From CALNXN01 sp942490645 (GTDB lineage: Bacteria; Pseudomonadota; Alphaproteobacteria; Rhodobacterales; Rhodobacteraceae), in the NCBI GenBank assembly GCA_942490645.1, contig CALNXN010000002.1:124001-188000 (forward strand): a stretch of DNA of 64,000 nt. Direction: 5' to 3'. This document shows positions 39,191-48,418 of the stretch, in pieces (position 1 is the stretch's first letter; the number at the start of each line of letters is the position of its first letter). Made by a program: the position numbers and the translations under genes. The notes beneath the pieces were generated by a model. That model worked only from the letters and a program-made list of their open reading frames with translations. It made no database searches and was not told the origin of the DNA.

Positions 39191-39880
39191 ATGAACAAGC
39201 CGTATGTGCTCCACTATGCGCCTGACAACGCCTCTCTGATCATCCGGCTTGCGCTGGAAGAATTGCACGTGCCGTACCGCACTGTGCTGGTGGACCGCGC
39301 CGCGCAGGCACAACGCGCGCCGGACTATCTGCGGCTCAATCCCAATGGTCTGATCCCGGTTCTGGAAACACCCGACGGTCCGATCTTTGAAACGGCGGCC
39401 ATTTTGCTATGGCTGAATGATGTGCATGGCGGACTGGGTGCAGCCCCAGAAGACGGTGGGCGTGGCGCGCTGTTGAAGTGGTTGTTCTTTTTGTCCAACA
39501 CGGTGCATCCCGCCCTTCGGATGCTGTTCTATGCAGACACCTACATTGGCGATGATCCCGCGCATCAAACGCAACTCCGGGCCGTTCAAACAGCGACACT
39601 TCAGCGTCATTTTGCCCTGCTCAACGCCCATATTAAGCCACGCGATGCACCTTCGATGCTCGAACTCTACCTCGCGCCGATGCTGCGCTGGTGTGCGCTG
39701 TATCCCGCCGGTTATGACCGAAGCTGGTTTCAACTTGACCAATACTCCGCGCTCTATCACATGGCCGCTCGGCTTGAGATGCGGCACAGTACCTTTGTGG
39801 CACAAGCCGCCGAAGGGTTGGGCCCAATGCCATTCACCGCGCCACAGGCGCCGAATCCGCCCGAAGGGACTGCCGTCTGA
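39191..39880 (+). CDS. Glutathione S-transferase family protein
   Basis: A 229-residue GST-fold protein. The thioredoxin half has YAPDNASLIIRLALEELHVPY, LNPNGLIPVLETPDGPIFETAAILLWL with cis-Pro, and the C-terminal half is all-helical. The catalytic Ser of this class would be in DNASL. The stop overlaps the sdaA ATG (TGATG), so the two genes are translationally coupled; a functional link with serine catabolism is unclear. ATG 39191 was preferred over an in-frame start 42 bases upstream. Confidence 0.87.
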   Translation: MNKPYVLHYAPDNASLIIRLALEELHVPYRTVLVDRAAQAQRAPDYLRLNPNGLIPVLETPDGPIFETAAILLWLNDVHGGLGAAPEDGGRGALLKWLFFLSNTVHPALRMLFYADTYIGDDPAHQTQLRAVQTATLQRHFALLNAHIKPRDAPSMLELYLAPMLRWCALYPAGYDRSWFQLDQYSALYHMAARLEMRHSTFVAQAAEGLGPMPFTAPQAPNPPEGTAV

Positions 39881-41253
39881 TGTTTCTGTCTGTTTTCGAG
39901 ATGTTCAAAGTGGGTATTGGCCCCTCTTCGTCACATACGATGGGTCCGATGGTGGCGGCGGCGCGGTTTCTCGACATGATGCGCGCATCGCCTTTTCACT
40001 TTGCTGGCGTGCGGGCATCCTTGCACGGTAGTTTAGCGTTCACCGGGATCGGTCACGCCACGGATCGCGCGACCGTGTTGGGGCTCGCTGGCTTTCTGCC
40101 CGATACCTACGACCACGAAAAAGCCGAAGCGACTCTGGCCGCCAACCGCGAGACGCTCACTTTGATGCCCGAAGGCCTTGCGCCGTTGCGGTTCGACCCC
40201 AAGTCAGACCTCATTTTCGATTACGACACTGCCTTGCCCGGGCACGCCAATGGCATGACCCTGATGGCGACGGATGCACAGGGCGATGTGACATTGCGGC
40301 AGGTATTCTATTCGATCGGCGGCGGTTTCGTCATGACCGAAGAGGAACTGGCCGCAGGCAAGGACACTGACGAAGGCGCGCCGGTGCCTTTCCCGTTCAA
40401 ATCCGCCGCCGAAATGTTGGAAATGGCGCGCGCCTCCGGCAAGACCATCGCCCAGATGAAACGCGCCAATGAAATCTCGCGCGGCTGCTCGGAAACCCTT
40501 GCCAAAGGCACCGCCCGATTGTGGCAAGTGATGAACGACTGCATAGATCGCGGACTGGCCACCGACGGCATTCTGCCCGGCGGCCTCAAGGTCAAACGCC
40601 GCGCCAAAGGCATTCACGAAAAGCTGCTGCAGGAACGCGGCATGAACCTCTCGGCGCCGCACACGATCAACGATTGGATGAGCGTGTACGCGATGGCGGT
40701 GAACGAGGAAAACGCCGCCGGTGGTCAGGTTGTGACCGCCCCCACCAACGGGGCCGCCGGTGTTTTGCCAGCGACGCTGCGCTATTACCTTGACCACGTG
40801 CCCGGCGCGTCGCAGGCACATATCGAGGATTTCCTCCTCACTGCTGCAGCGATTGGCGGGTTGGTCAAGTACAATGCGTCCATATCCGGCGCCGAAGCGG
40901 GCTGTCAGGCAGAAGTCGGCTCGGCGGCAGCAATGGCCGCTGCGGGCCTGTGTGCCGTTATGGGTGGTACGCCCGAACACATCGAAAATGCCGCTGAAAT
41001 CGCGCTGGAGCATCACCTTGGCATGACCTGCGATCCGGTCAAAGGCTTGGTGCAGGTGCCGTGCATCGAACGCAATGGGTTGGGCGCGATCAAGGCGGTC
41101 TCGGCGGCGTCTTTGGCCTTGCGCGGCGACGGTACGCATTTTGTGCCGCTGGACGCCTGTATAGAAACGATGCGTCAGACCGGCGAAGACATGTCGGAGA
41201 AGTACAAGGAAACATCGCTGGGTGGCTTGGCGGTCAACATTCCGAATTGCTGA
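39880..41253 (+). CDS. sdaA: L-serine ammonia-lyase (single chain, iron-sulfur type)
   Basis: Converts L-serine to pyruvate and ammonia using a [4Fe-4S] cluster, 457 residues with alpha and beta parts fused as in E. coli SdaA. It begins MFLSVFEMFKVGIGPSSSHTMGPM, the family start. The cluster cysteines lie in SGAEAGCQAEVGSA, MTCDPVKGLVQVPCIERN and an upstream ISRGCSETLAKG. It is coupled to the preceding GST gene. Confidence 0.97.
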   Translation: MFLSVFEMFKVGIGPSSSHTMGPMVAAARFLDMMRASPFHFAGVRASLHGSLAFTGIGHATDRATVLGLAGFLPDTYDHEKAEATLAANRETLTLMPEGLAPLRFDPKSDLIFDYDTALPGHANGMTLMATDAQGDVTLRQVFYSIGGGFVMTEEELAAGKDTDEGAPVPFPFKSAAEMLEMARASGKTIAQMKRANEISRGCSETLAKGTARLWQVMNDCIDRGLATDGILPGGLKVKRRAKGIHEKLLQERGMNLSAPHTINDWMSVYAMAVNEENAAGGQVVTAPTNGAAGVLPATLRYYLDHVPGASQAHIEDFLLTAAAIGGLVKYNASISGAEAGCQAEVGSAAAMAAAGLCAVMGGTPEHIENAAEIALEHHLGMTCDPVKGLVQVPCIERNGLGAIKAVSAASLALRGDGTHFVPLDACIETMRQTGEDMSEKYKETSLGGLAVNIPNC

Positions 41254-41373
41254 TCCTTACAAATTCGAACCGACCTGACGCCAATTAGCGTCACCGCTAT
41301 GCGAATTGCATGTATCCCGGACACCACTCATCCTGTGCTTGCATTGATAAAGCGCCGCGCCTAGCGTGCGAAA

Positions 41374-42303
41374 ATGAGCTATGATCGGCCTCTTCTTGGC
41401 ATAACCCTTATGCTGGGTTTTTGCGTGCTCGCCCCCGTGGGCGACGCGATTGCCAAGATTCTGGGTCAATCTGTCCCCATCGGCCAGCTGGTGTTGGTGC
41501 GATTTGCGGTGCAGGCGCTCGTGCTGATCCCACTGGTGCTGCTCACGCGCCGGATGTGGCGGATGCGCGGTCGGGTGCTATGGCTCGCGTTTCTTCGAAC
41601 GGTCCTGCACATACTCGGCATCGGGGCCATGGTGACGGCACTTAAATATCTACCACTCGCGGACGCCATCGCCATTGCTTTCGTCATGCCGTTCATGATG
41701 CTGATCCTCGGAAAATACGTACTCGGAGAAGAGGTCGGCCAACGCCGGATCATCGCCTGCGGCGTCGGTTTTGCAGGCACATTGCTGGTGGTCCAGCCCA
41801 GCTTTGCCGAAGTCGGCTGGCCAGCGCTGCTGCCTCTGTTCGTGGCGGCGAACTTCTCGGCCTTCATGCTGGTAACGCGCCAGATCGCAAAGCAAACCGA
41901 CCCAATCGGCCTGCAAGCCGTGTCAGGCGTAATGGCTGTCGTGTTGATGGCGCCGGTGATGTGGTACTTCGCCGACAGCGATGTGACACAGCTAACCCTG
42001 ATCCGCCCTGACAGCTACGAATGGACGCTTTTGCTGGCCATAGGCATTTTGGGCACTGCCGCACACCTGTTGATGACGTGGTCATTGCGCTACGCCCCCT
42101 CTGCGACGCTGGCCCCCATGCAGTATCTGGAAATCCCCTTTGCCACGATCCTCGGTCTGGCTGTGTTTGGCGATTTGCCGGACCCTCTAGCGGGCGTCGG
42201 TATTCTGATCATCATGGCAGCCGGTCTTTATGTCGTCTTCAGGGAGCGGGCCACCGCTCTTGAGGCGCGCAACGTGCCAGTGAACGTGCAACCGGCAGAA
42301 TAG
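41374..42303 (+). CDS. DMT-superfamily (EamA) permease
   Basis: A 309-residue membrane protein with ten predicted helices in two EamA repeats (first VLVRFAVQALVLIPLVLL..ALKYLPLADAIAIAF, second LMTWSLRYAPSATLAPMQYLEIPFATILG). The substrate is unknown. Its 3' end overlaps the convergent thiamine pyrophosphokinase gene by 65 bases. Confidence 0.88.
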   Translation: MSYDRPLLGITLMLGFCVLAPVGDAIAKILGQSVPIGQLVLVRFAVQALVLIPLVLLTRRMWRMRGRVLWLAFLRTVLHILGIGAMVTALKYLPLADAIAIAFVMPFMMLILGKYVLGEEVGQRRIIACGVGFAGTLLVVQPSFAEVGWPALLPLFVAANFSAFMLVTRQIAKQTDPIGLQAVSGVMAVVLMAPVMWYFADSDVTQLTLIRPDSYEWTLLLAIGILGTAAHLLMTWSLRYAPSATLAPMQYLEIPFATILGLAVFGDLPDPLAGVGILIIMAAGLYVVFRERATALEARNVPVNVQPAE

Positions 42304-42928
42304 CCGCACGCTTCAAGATCACCAACATCCCCGGCTGATCCATTTCCAATCGTACCGCGCCCAGCGCGCGATTGGATGTCCCGATGAAGTGTGCAGGATC
42401 AAACGATAAACCGTCGATGCACCACTCCAGTCCCGTGGACCGCCCCGTGACGGGCGTCATCGGAAACAGCGAGACCACGTCACCGACCTGCGTGGCCAGA
42501 TCAATCGCAGGCGGGCACAGAAACACAATCTCGTCCGCGCCCAGAAGGATGCACGGTTGGGCGGCCCGGGCAACCAGCGTGTGAAACGCGGCCAGTTGAT
42601 GGTCGATCCGTCCCCCCGTAAACCCCACCGCAATTACCAGCGGGCTGGACACGCTGCGCAATGCCTTGTCAAAGTCCGTCGTGGCTTGATCGTCGATAAG
42701 GTGCACCCGGTCGGCCGGGATCTGCGCCAATGCGGTGGCGGAGATAGAATCCAGATCGCCCATAACGGCGGCCATGTCGATTTGCTGCGCGAGCGCATGA
42801 CGCGCGCCCCCATCAACCGCAACAACCACCGGGGCAATCTGTCGCGCCAAGCTCAGATCATGCGGGCCGATGGCGCCGCCACCCAGCAAAGTGATCGGTT
42901 CCAATTCGTGTACAATTTTATTATTCAC
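42239..42928 (-). CDS. thiN: Thiamine pyrophosphokinase
   Basis: Transfers pyrophosphate from ATP to thiamine to make thiamine diphosphate, 229 residues. Motifs are VVAVDGGARHAL, MGDLDSIS, TTDFDKALRSV and VIAVGFTGGRIDHQLA, then the C-terminal beta domain. GTG 42928 (MNNKIVHELEPITLLGGG) is the start, with AAAAAAGG ~11 bases upstream. No TPP riboswitch was seen in the 138-base spacer. The last ~21 codons lie across the end of the DMT gene on the other strand. Confidence 0.92.
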   Translation of the reverse strand: MNNKIVHELEPITLLGGGAIGPHDLSLARQIAPVVVAVDGGARHALAQQIDMAAVMGDLDSISATALAQIPADRVHLIDDQATTDFDKALRSVSSPLVIAVGFTGGRIDHQLAAFHTLVARAAQPCILLGADEIVFLCPPAIDLATQVGDVVSLFPMTPVTGRSTGLEWCIDGLSFDPAHFIGTSNRALGAVRLEMDQPGMLVILKRAAILPVARSLARCAPQERWPAP

Positions 42929-43066
42929 GGGTATTTAATGCCTTTTTTGGAAACAGGTCACAATGTCGCCACGAAATGATACCTTTAATTGCACAGATTC
43001 GGGCCTCTTTGGTCAGGGCACTCATGGTAACCGTCTTGTTAAGAATTTGCAGAGGACGAGCATCCG

Positions 43067-45325
43067 ATGATGAATAACAACAAGATTTTGACAGTCTCCT
43101 ATGGGACCTTTTCATGCACTTTGGAAGGGTTCGACGATTCATTTGGTACAATGAAGGCGATTGCGGAGTATTTCCGTGATCTTGCCTCGGATGACCGTTA
43201 TTTCGGCGCTGAACCTCCGCAACCTGATGCCGAGATGCTTGCACGGATCGCCCAAAAGGAAATTTCCCGCCGGGTTGAAGCCCGCGAACACGAAGGACGC
43301 ATTGTCCTGAGCGCACAGGAAGACCCAAAGGTTGAACCCGCTCCCATCGCCGCACCGATCGCAGCCGCCGCAACCGTTGCAGCTGCTTCGGAGGTTACAG
43401 CGCGCGCATCCGAGCCTGTTGCAGACGCCAGCGCCACTCCGTCAGAAGATGTGTCTGAAGATACCGATGACCTGATCGCCGGAGCCGTTGCGCAAGAAGA
43501 CACGGCTCATGCAGAGCCAGCGGCCGAAGACGAAACCGAGGCCGAGACAGTTGAAGTTGAAGCACTGCCCGAAGCCCCCACCGAAGCCGTGGTCGAAGAT
43601 GTCGTTTCTCAAGATGAGACCGACACGGTAGACGACGAACCTTCCATCGAAGAGGGAGGTCTTGAGGTTGAAACTGCGGCGGAAGCTGCGGATGAAGAAA
43701 TCACCGCTGCCAGCGACGATGACGCGGCTGAAGTCTTCATTGCGGATGCGGCTGAAGAAGACACTGCAGAGGCGTTTTTCGCCAACAGCGTGACCACAGA
43801 TGTTGACGACGCAAACGCTGACGAAGAGGCGTTGACAGCCGATTTGATGACCTCAGACGCCGACATGCCGGTCGCCGAAGATGTGCCTGCGCCAAAAGCC
43901 ACAATTCCAGACAGCATCGCCGACAAGTTGCAGCGGATCCGCGCAGTCGTTTCCAAAGGCGACACGGCACCAATCGAAGATGCGCAATACGATGAAGAAG
44001 ACGGAACACCTGCACAGACACCCGACGCGTTCGTGTCCGACTTCATGTCGGTTGAGACAACCGATGAGGCCCCCGAAGATACAGCCGCCGACGCAGTCGC
44101 CGAGGCCGCCGCAGACATCGAGCAAGCGTTTGAGGCAGATGATGCGCTGACGAACGATGAAGCCTTCGAAGCGGAAGAAGCCAGCTTCGACGCGGACCTC
44201 GCTTCGGCGTTGGACCGCTTTGATGCCGTTGCCAACGACCGTGCTGGCATCGCGGAAACCACAACAGATGAGTCCGATGAGGTCATTGACCTGACCGGGT
44301 ACGAAGTGTCCAAGGCTGATTTGCCCGTCGAAGGCGAAGACGATGACGACATGACGTTGATGGACGCCGACGACGACGAGGTTGAAGATGTTCTGGACAA
44401 CCTCTTTGGCCAAGCCGCCATTGAAGAGGCGAACGAAGACGACACTGAAGCTCTTGTTGCATCGATGGACTTGGATGAAGGCGACGAAGATGTTGCTCCG
44501 ACTGCGCGGCTGATGAAAGTCAAGAGCGCCGATCTTGAAGCCGCGCTGGAGCAGGACGAAAGCCAGGAATTGGTCGATGAAGCGACTAAAACCGATCACG
44601 AAGACGCCGAACAAACAGATCAAGCGCATGCCGCCCGCGACACACTTCCCAAGTTGGAAGATGGCCAGGACGCTGATGTCTCGCGCCTGATGGCCGAAGC
44701 GGACAGCCAGATGCAAGAACCTGAAAGCGCAGGTCGCCGCAAAGCATTCGCGCATCTTCGCGCCGCCGTGGCAGCCAAGAAAGCGGACCGCGCAATGGGT
44801 CAGGACGACGCCGCAGAGACAGGCGATCAGGCTTATCGCAGCGATTTGGCCGAGGCGGTCAAACCCCGCCGTCCCGTTGTAAACGCCACTGCCCGCACCG
44901 AACGCCCTAACACGGATGCCGAAACGGCCCCGCTCAAGTTGGTTGCTGAACAGCGCGTGGATACCGCGCGCCGCGACGGTCCAGTTATGCCGCGCCGGGT
45001 CGCCGCTGCAGATACATCCCTGATTGCGGATGCTTCGGGCGACAGCTTCGCTGCATTTGCTGACGAAGTGGGCGCAACCAAGCTACCGGAATTGCTGGAA
45101 GCCGCCGCAGCCTATATGTCTTTCGTTGAAGGACATGATCAGTTTTCGCGCCCTCAGCTGATGACGAAAATCCGCCAGGTGGAAGCAGAAGACTACAGCC
45201 GTGAAGACAGCTTACGCTCGTTCGGTCAGTTGCTCCGTGCTGGCAAAATCCAAAAGATCAAAGGCGGTCGATTCACAGTGTCCGAAGATATCGGCTTCAA
45301 ACCCGACGAGCGCGCCGCGAGCTAA
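43067..45325 (+). CDS. Large acidic protein with conserved ends and a disordered Asp/Glu/Ala-rich middle
   Basis: 752 residues, and I do not know a named function. The N-terminal ~80 residues (ILTVSYGTFSCTLEGFDDSFGTMKAIAEYFRDLASDDRYFG) look folded and conserved within Rhodobacterales. Residues ~85-620 are low-complexity, dominated by Glu, Asp, Ala and Thr. The last ~80 (AAAYMSFVEGHDQFSRPQLMTKIRQ to SFGQLLRAGKIQKIKGGRFTVSED) again look folded and end like a small winged-helix. No signal peptide or membrane segment is visible, so it is cytoplasmic. AGAGGACGAG precedes the ATG, and a strong terminator follows. A scaffold or regulator role is only a guess. Confidence 0.85.
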   Translation: MMNNNKILTVSYGTFSCTLEGFDDSFGTMKAIAEYFRDLASDDRYFGAEPPQPDAEMLARIAQKEISRRVEAREHEGRIVLSAQEDPKVEPAPIAAPIAAAATVAAASEVTARASEPVADASATPSEDVSEDTDDLIAGAVAQEDTAHAEPAAEDETEAETVEVEALPEAPTEAVVEDVVSQDETDTVDDEPSIEEGGLEVETAAEAADEEITAASDDDAAEVFIADAAEEDTAEAFFANSVTTDVDDANADEEALTADLMTSDADMPVAEDVPAPKATIPDSIADKLQRIRAVVSKGDTAPIEDAQYDEEDGTPAQTPDAFVSDFMSVETTDEAPEDTAADAVAEAAADIEQAFEADDALTNDEAFEAEEASFDADLASALDRFDAVANDRAGIAETTTDESDEVIDLTGYEVSKADLPVEGEDDDDMTLMDADDDEVEDVLDNLFGQAAIEEANEDDTEALVASMDLDEGDEDVAPTARLMKVKSADLEAALEQDESQELVDEATKTDHEDAEQTDQAHAARDTLPKLEDGQDADVSRLMAEADSQMQEPESAGRRKAFAHLRAAVAAKKADRAMGQDDAAETGDQAYRSDLAEAVKPRRPVVNATARTERPNTDAETAPLKLVAEQRVDTARRDGPVMPRRVAAADTSLIADASGDSFAAFADEVGATKLPELLEAAAAYMSFVEGHDQFSRPQLMTKIRQVEAEDYSREDSLRSFGQLLRAGKIQKIKGGRFTVSEDIGFKPDERAAS

Positions 45326-45348
45326 AGCAAAGCCGCTTCAGTAATGAC

Positions 45349-45379
45349 AGGGCAGTGCCGCAGGGCGCTGCCCTTTTTT
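45349..45379 (+). terminator. Intrinsic terminator after the acidic protein gene
   Basis: AGGGCAG / CTGCCCT arms with a G+C-rich inner loop are followed by six T residues (45374-45379), 24 bases after the stop codon. Confidence 0.85.
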
Positions 45380-45383
45380 GACG

Positions 45384-45761
45384 TCATCGTTGATCTTGAC
45401 TGTAGAAAATTACCCTGTTGTGGAAGGGATCGACGATCGCCATTTCCGCCAATCCCCAAGGCTGTTGCTGTACGCCGGGGCGGGCATGCCGATAGTTCTT
45501 TGCATTGAGCACTGCGCAAAAGGCCCGCACATCGGAAACCTCGATGCGCACCGCACCACCGGGGCTGGCATCTCCATGATGCTCTGACAGATGCAAAGCA
45601 CATTGCCCCAACCTCAGAGACAGATACAGCGGAGTTCCCGACTCAAACCGATGCGCGAACTCCACTTCAAATCCTAGAAAATCGACGTAAAACGCACGTG
45701 CCAGAGTTTCATCAAAGCTGCGGAAAATTGGTATTCCGGGACCAGCAACCGCTACACTCAC
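45384..45761 (-). CDS. Glyoxalase/VOC superfamily protein (bleomycin-resistance-like)
   Basis: A 125-residue VOC-fold protein. The first repeat begins AGPGIPIFRSFDETLARAFYVDFLGFEVEF, then LHLSEHHGDASPGGAVRIEV and VDPFHNRVIFYSQ. This is the pattern of the BRP/Ble-like glyoxalase subgroup; the ligand is unknown. GTG 45761 overlaps the DUF2842 stop (GTGA). Confidence 0.85.
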   Translation of the reverse strand: MSVAVAGPGIPIFRSFDETLARAFYVDFLGFEVEFAHRFESGTPLYLSLRLGQCALHLSEHHGDASPGGAVRIEVSDVRAFCAVLNAKNYRHARPGVQQQPWGLAEMAIVDPFHNRVIFYSQDQR

Positions 45762-45982
45762 TTGCTTGTATCATCTGGGTCGGCCTGCCCAATCCCCTTG
45801 AAGATGGCCTTTAGCGGAAAGGCCCAAAGCACCCCCAAGCCGATATAGATCAACAGTTCCAACCAGATAGGCGGTCTGTCAAACAAACTGATCACAGACA
45901 CGGCGGCCATGATGTATAGCGGCAAACCGAGCACCAGGATCACCAGCGCCCAGCGTTTGCGTGCCTTGTAACTCAGATTCAT
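45758..45982 (-). CDS. DUF2842 family small membrane protein
   Basis: A 74-residue protein with two hydrophobic helices (~11-31 and ~37-58) after a basic N-terminus (MNLSYKARKRWALVI), the DUF2842 pattern seen in alphaproteobacteria. It lies between purA and the VOC gene on one strand and overlaps the latter by four bases. An upstream in-frame ATG at 46075 would run into purA and was rejected. Confidence 0.85.
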   Translation of the reverse strand: MNLSYKARKRWALVILVLGLPLYIMAAVSVISLFDRPPIWLELLIYIGLGVLWAFPLKAIFKGIGQADPDDTSK

Positions 45983-45999
45983 CTGTCTGCCCTTCGGTG

Positions 46000-47292
46000 T
46001 CAGTCCTGAAACGGGTCCGTCACAAGGATCGTGTCTTCTCGCTCCGGTGAAGTGGACAGTAGCGCGACCGGGCAATCGATCAACTCTTCGACCCGGCGCA
46101 CGTATTTGATCGCATTTGCGGGCAGATCAGCCCAGCTGCGCGCGCCTTCGGTCGATTCCGACCATCCGGGCATTTCTTCGTAGATGGGCGTGCAACGCGC
46201 CTGGCTGTCCGCTGCAGTGGGCAGATATTCCAGCCGGACACCGTCCAGATCATAGCCGACGCAAATCTTCAGCGTCTCAAATCCGTCCAGAACGTCCAGC
46301 TTGGTGAACGCAATTCCGTTCACGCCAGACGTGGCACAGGTCTGGCGTACCAACACCGCGTCAAACCAGCCACAACGGCGTTTGCGACCCGTCACCGTTC
46401 CGAATTCGTGTCCACGTTCGCCAAGGCGTTGACCGTCGGCATCATTCAATTCGGCCGGGAACGGTCCCTCCCCGACACGGGTGGTGTAGGCTTTGACGAT
46501 CCCAAGAACAAAATCGATCGATCCCGGCCCTATCCCGGTGCCTGTTGCGGCTTGACCGGCGATCACATTGGACGATGTCACAAAGGGATACGTCCCGAAA
46601 TCAATGTCCAATAGCGACCCCTGTGCGCCCTCGAACAAGATACGCTTGCCCGCCTTGCGCTTTTCATTCAGGACCTTCCAGACCGGTGCGGCATATTCCA
46701 GAACCAGCGGGGCAATCTCGCGCAGTGATGCGATCAAGGCCTCACGATCAACCGGTTCAAGGCCCAAGCCACGGCGCAGCGCGTCATGATGGACCAACGC
46801 CCGGTCCACACGAAGCTGCAGCGTTGCGTCATCCGCCAGATCAGCCACCCGCACCGACCTGCGCCCCACCTTGTCTTCGTAAGCGGGCCCAATGCCACGG
46901 CCTGTGGTCCCAATCTTGGCCACCGAATTTTGCGCTTCGCGTGCCCGGTCCAACTCGCCATGTATCGGCAGGATCAACGGTGTGTTTTCCGCGATCATCA
47001 GCGTATCCGGTGTAATCTCAACACCTTGACCGCGCAGACCTTCGATCTCGGTTTTCAGATGCCATGGATCAAGCACAACACCGTTGCCAATGACGCTGAG
47101 TTTGCCGCCCCTGACGATGCCGCTGGGCAGCAGGCTCAGCTTGAAAACCTCGCCATCGATCACCAACGTATGGCCTGCATTATGGCCACCCTGAAACCGC
47201 GCAATCACATCCGCACGTTCAGACAGCCAATCCACGATTTTGCCTTTTCCCTCGTCGCCCCACTGTGCGCCTACGACAACAACATTCGCCAT
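46000..47292 (-). CDS. purA: Adenylosuccinate synthetase PurA
   Basis: GTP-dependent synthesis of adenylosuccinate from IMP and aspartate, 430 residues. Motifs are MANVVVVGAQWGDEGKGKIVDWL at the start, RFQGGHNAGHT, IGTTGRGIGPAYEDK, FEGAQGSLLDIDFGTYPFVTSSN and the GTP-binding LLSTSPERED near the end. The N-terminal signature fixes ATG 47292. It is divergent from the DUF6524 gene. Confidence 0.98.
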   Translation of the reverse strand: MANVVVVGAQWGDEGKGKIVDWLSERADVIARFQGGHNAGHTLVIDGEVFKLSLLPSGIVRGGKLSVIGNGVVLDPWHLKTEIEGLRGQGVEITPDTLMIAENTPLILPIHGELDRAREAQNSVAKIGTTGRGIGPAYEDKVGRRSVRVADLADDATLQLRVDRALVHHDALRRGLGLEPVDREALIASLREIAPLVLEYAAPVWKVLNEKRKAGKRILFEGAQGSLLDIDFGTYPFVTSSNVIAGQAATGTGIGPGSIDFVLGIVKAYTTRVGEGPFPAELNDADGQRLGERGHEFGTVTGRKRRCGWFDAVLVRQTCATSGVNGIAFTKLDVLDGFETLKICVGYDLDGVRLEYLPTAADSQARCTPIYEEMPGWSESTEGARSWADLPANAIKYVRRVEELIDCPVALLSTSPEREDTILVTDPFQD

Positions 47293-47458
47293 GACCGATC
47301 CCCTTGCGTGCGGTTCAAACCCGCGCCCGTATAGCCGTCCCGCGCAGGGGGCGAAACCACAAAACCACGCGACATGTCCGTCAGCACCGGACGCCATAGA
47401 CTTTTTCGCGCAAGAGAAGGTATGTCAGGGCAAGTCGAGCGGAAAAAGGGTGTGGACA

Positions 47459-47854
47459 ATGGGTTTTGTGATGCGGTGGGCCTTTGCATTTGGCCTCTTG
47501 GCTGTGACCTTCAACCCGACACAGTACAACTATGTCATCTGGGTGCAGGACTACGGTGGTCAAAACCTGTCCATTGCGTTCCTCACGGGTCTGCTTTTGT
47601 TGATCGGCTACATCATTTACTTGCGCGCCACCCTGCGATCGATCGGGCCTTTGGGCATGCTTCTGGTGCTGGCATTGATTGGAGCAATCTTATGGGTGCT
47701 TTATGACTTCGGCGTGCTCGACATCGAAAACTCGGCGCTCAATACTTGGCTGGGCGTCTTTGCGCTGTCGGTCGTGCTGGGCGTCGGCCTCAGTTGGAGC
47801 CATGTGCGCCGTGCGCTTTCCGGTCAGGCCGATATGGACGACGTTGATGAATAA
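47459..47854 (+). CDS. DUF6524 family membrane protein
   Basis: A 131-residue protein with four hydrophobic helices: FVMRWAFAFGLLAVTF, SIAFLTGLLLLIGYIIYL, LGMLLVLALIGAILWVLY and WLGVFALSVVLGVGLSW. The C-terminus is acidic (DMDDVDE). I associate it with DUF6524; its function is unknown. ATG 47459 was chosen, with ATG 47471 possible. It is divergent from purA across ~165 bases. Confidence 0.8.
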   Translation: MGFVMRWAFAFGLLAVTFNPTQYNYVIWVQDYGGQNLSIAFLTGLLLLIGYIIYLRATLRSIGPLGMLLVLALIGAILWVLYDFGVLDIENSALNTWLGVFALSVVLGVGLSWSHVRRALSGQADMDDVDE

Positions 47855-47888
47855 CGGCTAGAAAACTCCTATCACGAAAGGATGCCCA

Positions 47889-48119
47889 ATGCCGCGCACA
47901 CCTGCCCGCCCGCGAGATTTCCAGAAGTTCTACTATGCCAAGGTTGGCCTTGGAGAAGGCTGCGGATGCGCGGAACGCGTGATCGACATCCACGAATTTG
48001 ACCGCCTTGCTGGCAAGCCCAAACTGCGCCTGCCGCGCTTGCCGCGAAAAGGCGCTGTGCGGCGTTTCTTGGCCAAGGCGGGTTTGACAACACGCCCGGA
48101 CGGTCAGTCTTCGAGGTGA
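47889..48119 (+). CDS. Small basic hypothetical protein
   Basis: A 76-residue open frame in the 250-base gap between the DUF6524 gene and the nitrile hydratase operon. GAAAGG lies eight bases before the ATG, a good spacing. The protein is basic with one CGC pair (GLGEGCGCAERVIDIHEF). I recognise no family. The last 16 bases overlap the convergent nitrile hydratase accessory gene. It could be spurious. Confidence 0.45.
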   Translation: MPRTPARPRDFQKFYYAKVGLGEGCGCAERVIDIHEFDRLAGKPKLRLPRLPRKGAVRRFLAKAGLTTRPDGQSSR

Positions 48120-48418
48120 ACCGGTGCACCATGCGGTGTGCGGAGGTAGGCTTTTTCCCACGCTTCTTTCATAGCTGAGACTTCGGCAGTGGCCGCGGTT
48201 CCTTTTTGGGCGAGCAGGGATTCCAAAGTCTCCAGCCAGGCGGTGAAATAGTCGTCCCCGCCATTGAGGTCCTTGTGCAGCCCGTGCTGCGCCAAGACCT
48301 GCGAAAACGCATGCGCCCAGTCCGGCCAGTTGAAATGTCCGGCCTCGTTCAGATGCACCGTCAATGCAAAAAGCTGCGCGTGCCAAGGGTGTTCAAAGAC
48401 GGGCTCGGGCGCGCTCAT
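48104..48418 (-). CDS. Nitrile hydratase accessory protein
   Basis: A 104-residue protein resembling the nitrile hydratase activator/accessory family, itself similar to the N-terminal part of the beta subunit: FEHPWHAQLFALTVHLNEAGHFNWPDWAHAFSQVL, DYFTAWLETLESLLAQKG. In cobalt enzymes such proteins carry out alpha-subunit exchange that delivers metal. It overlaps nthB by four bases (ATGA), in the order nthA-nthB-accessory. Confidence 0.88.
   Translation of the reverse strand: MSAPEPVFEHPWHAQLFALTVHLNEAGHFNWPDWAHAFSQVLAQHGLHKDLNGGDDYFTAWLETLESLLAQKGTAATAEVSAMKEAWEKAYLRTPHGAPVHLED

Noticed and set aside
41276..41293. TGACGC/GCGTCA hairpin after sdaA as terminator
   Set aside because: Only a 6-bp stem and no T run; may be chance.
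42929..43066. TPP riboswitch before the thiamine pyrophosphokinase gene
   Set aside because: The CTGAGA and ACCTGATC-type blocks are absent.
47312..47321. GGTTCAAACC resembling a tRNA T-loop upstream of purA
   Set aside because: No matching acceptor, D-arm or anticodon arm could be folded around it.
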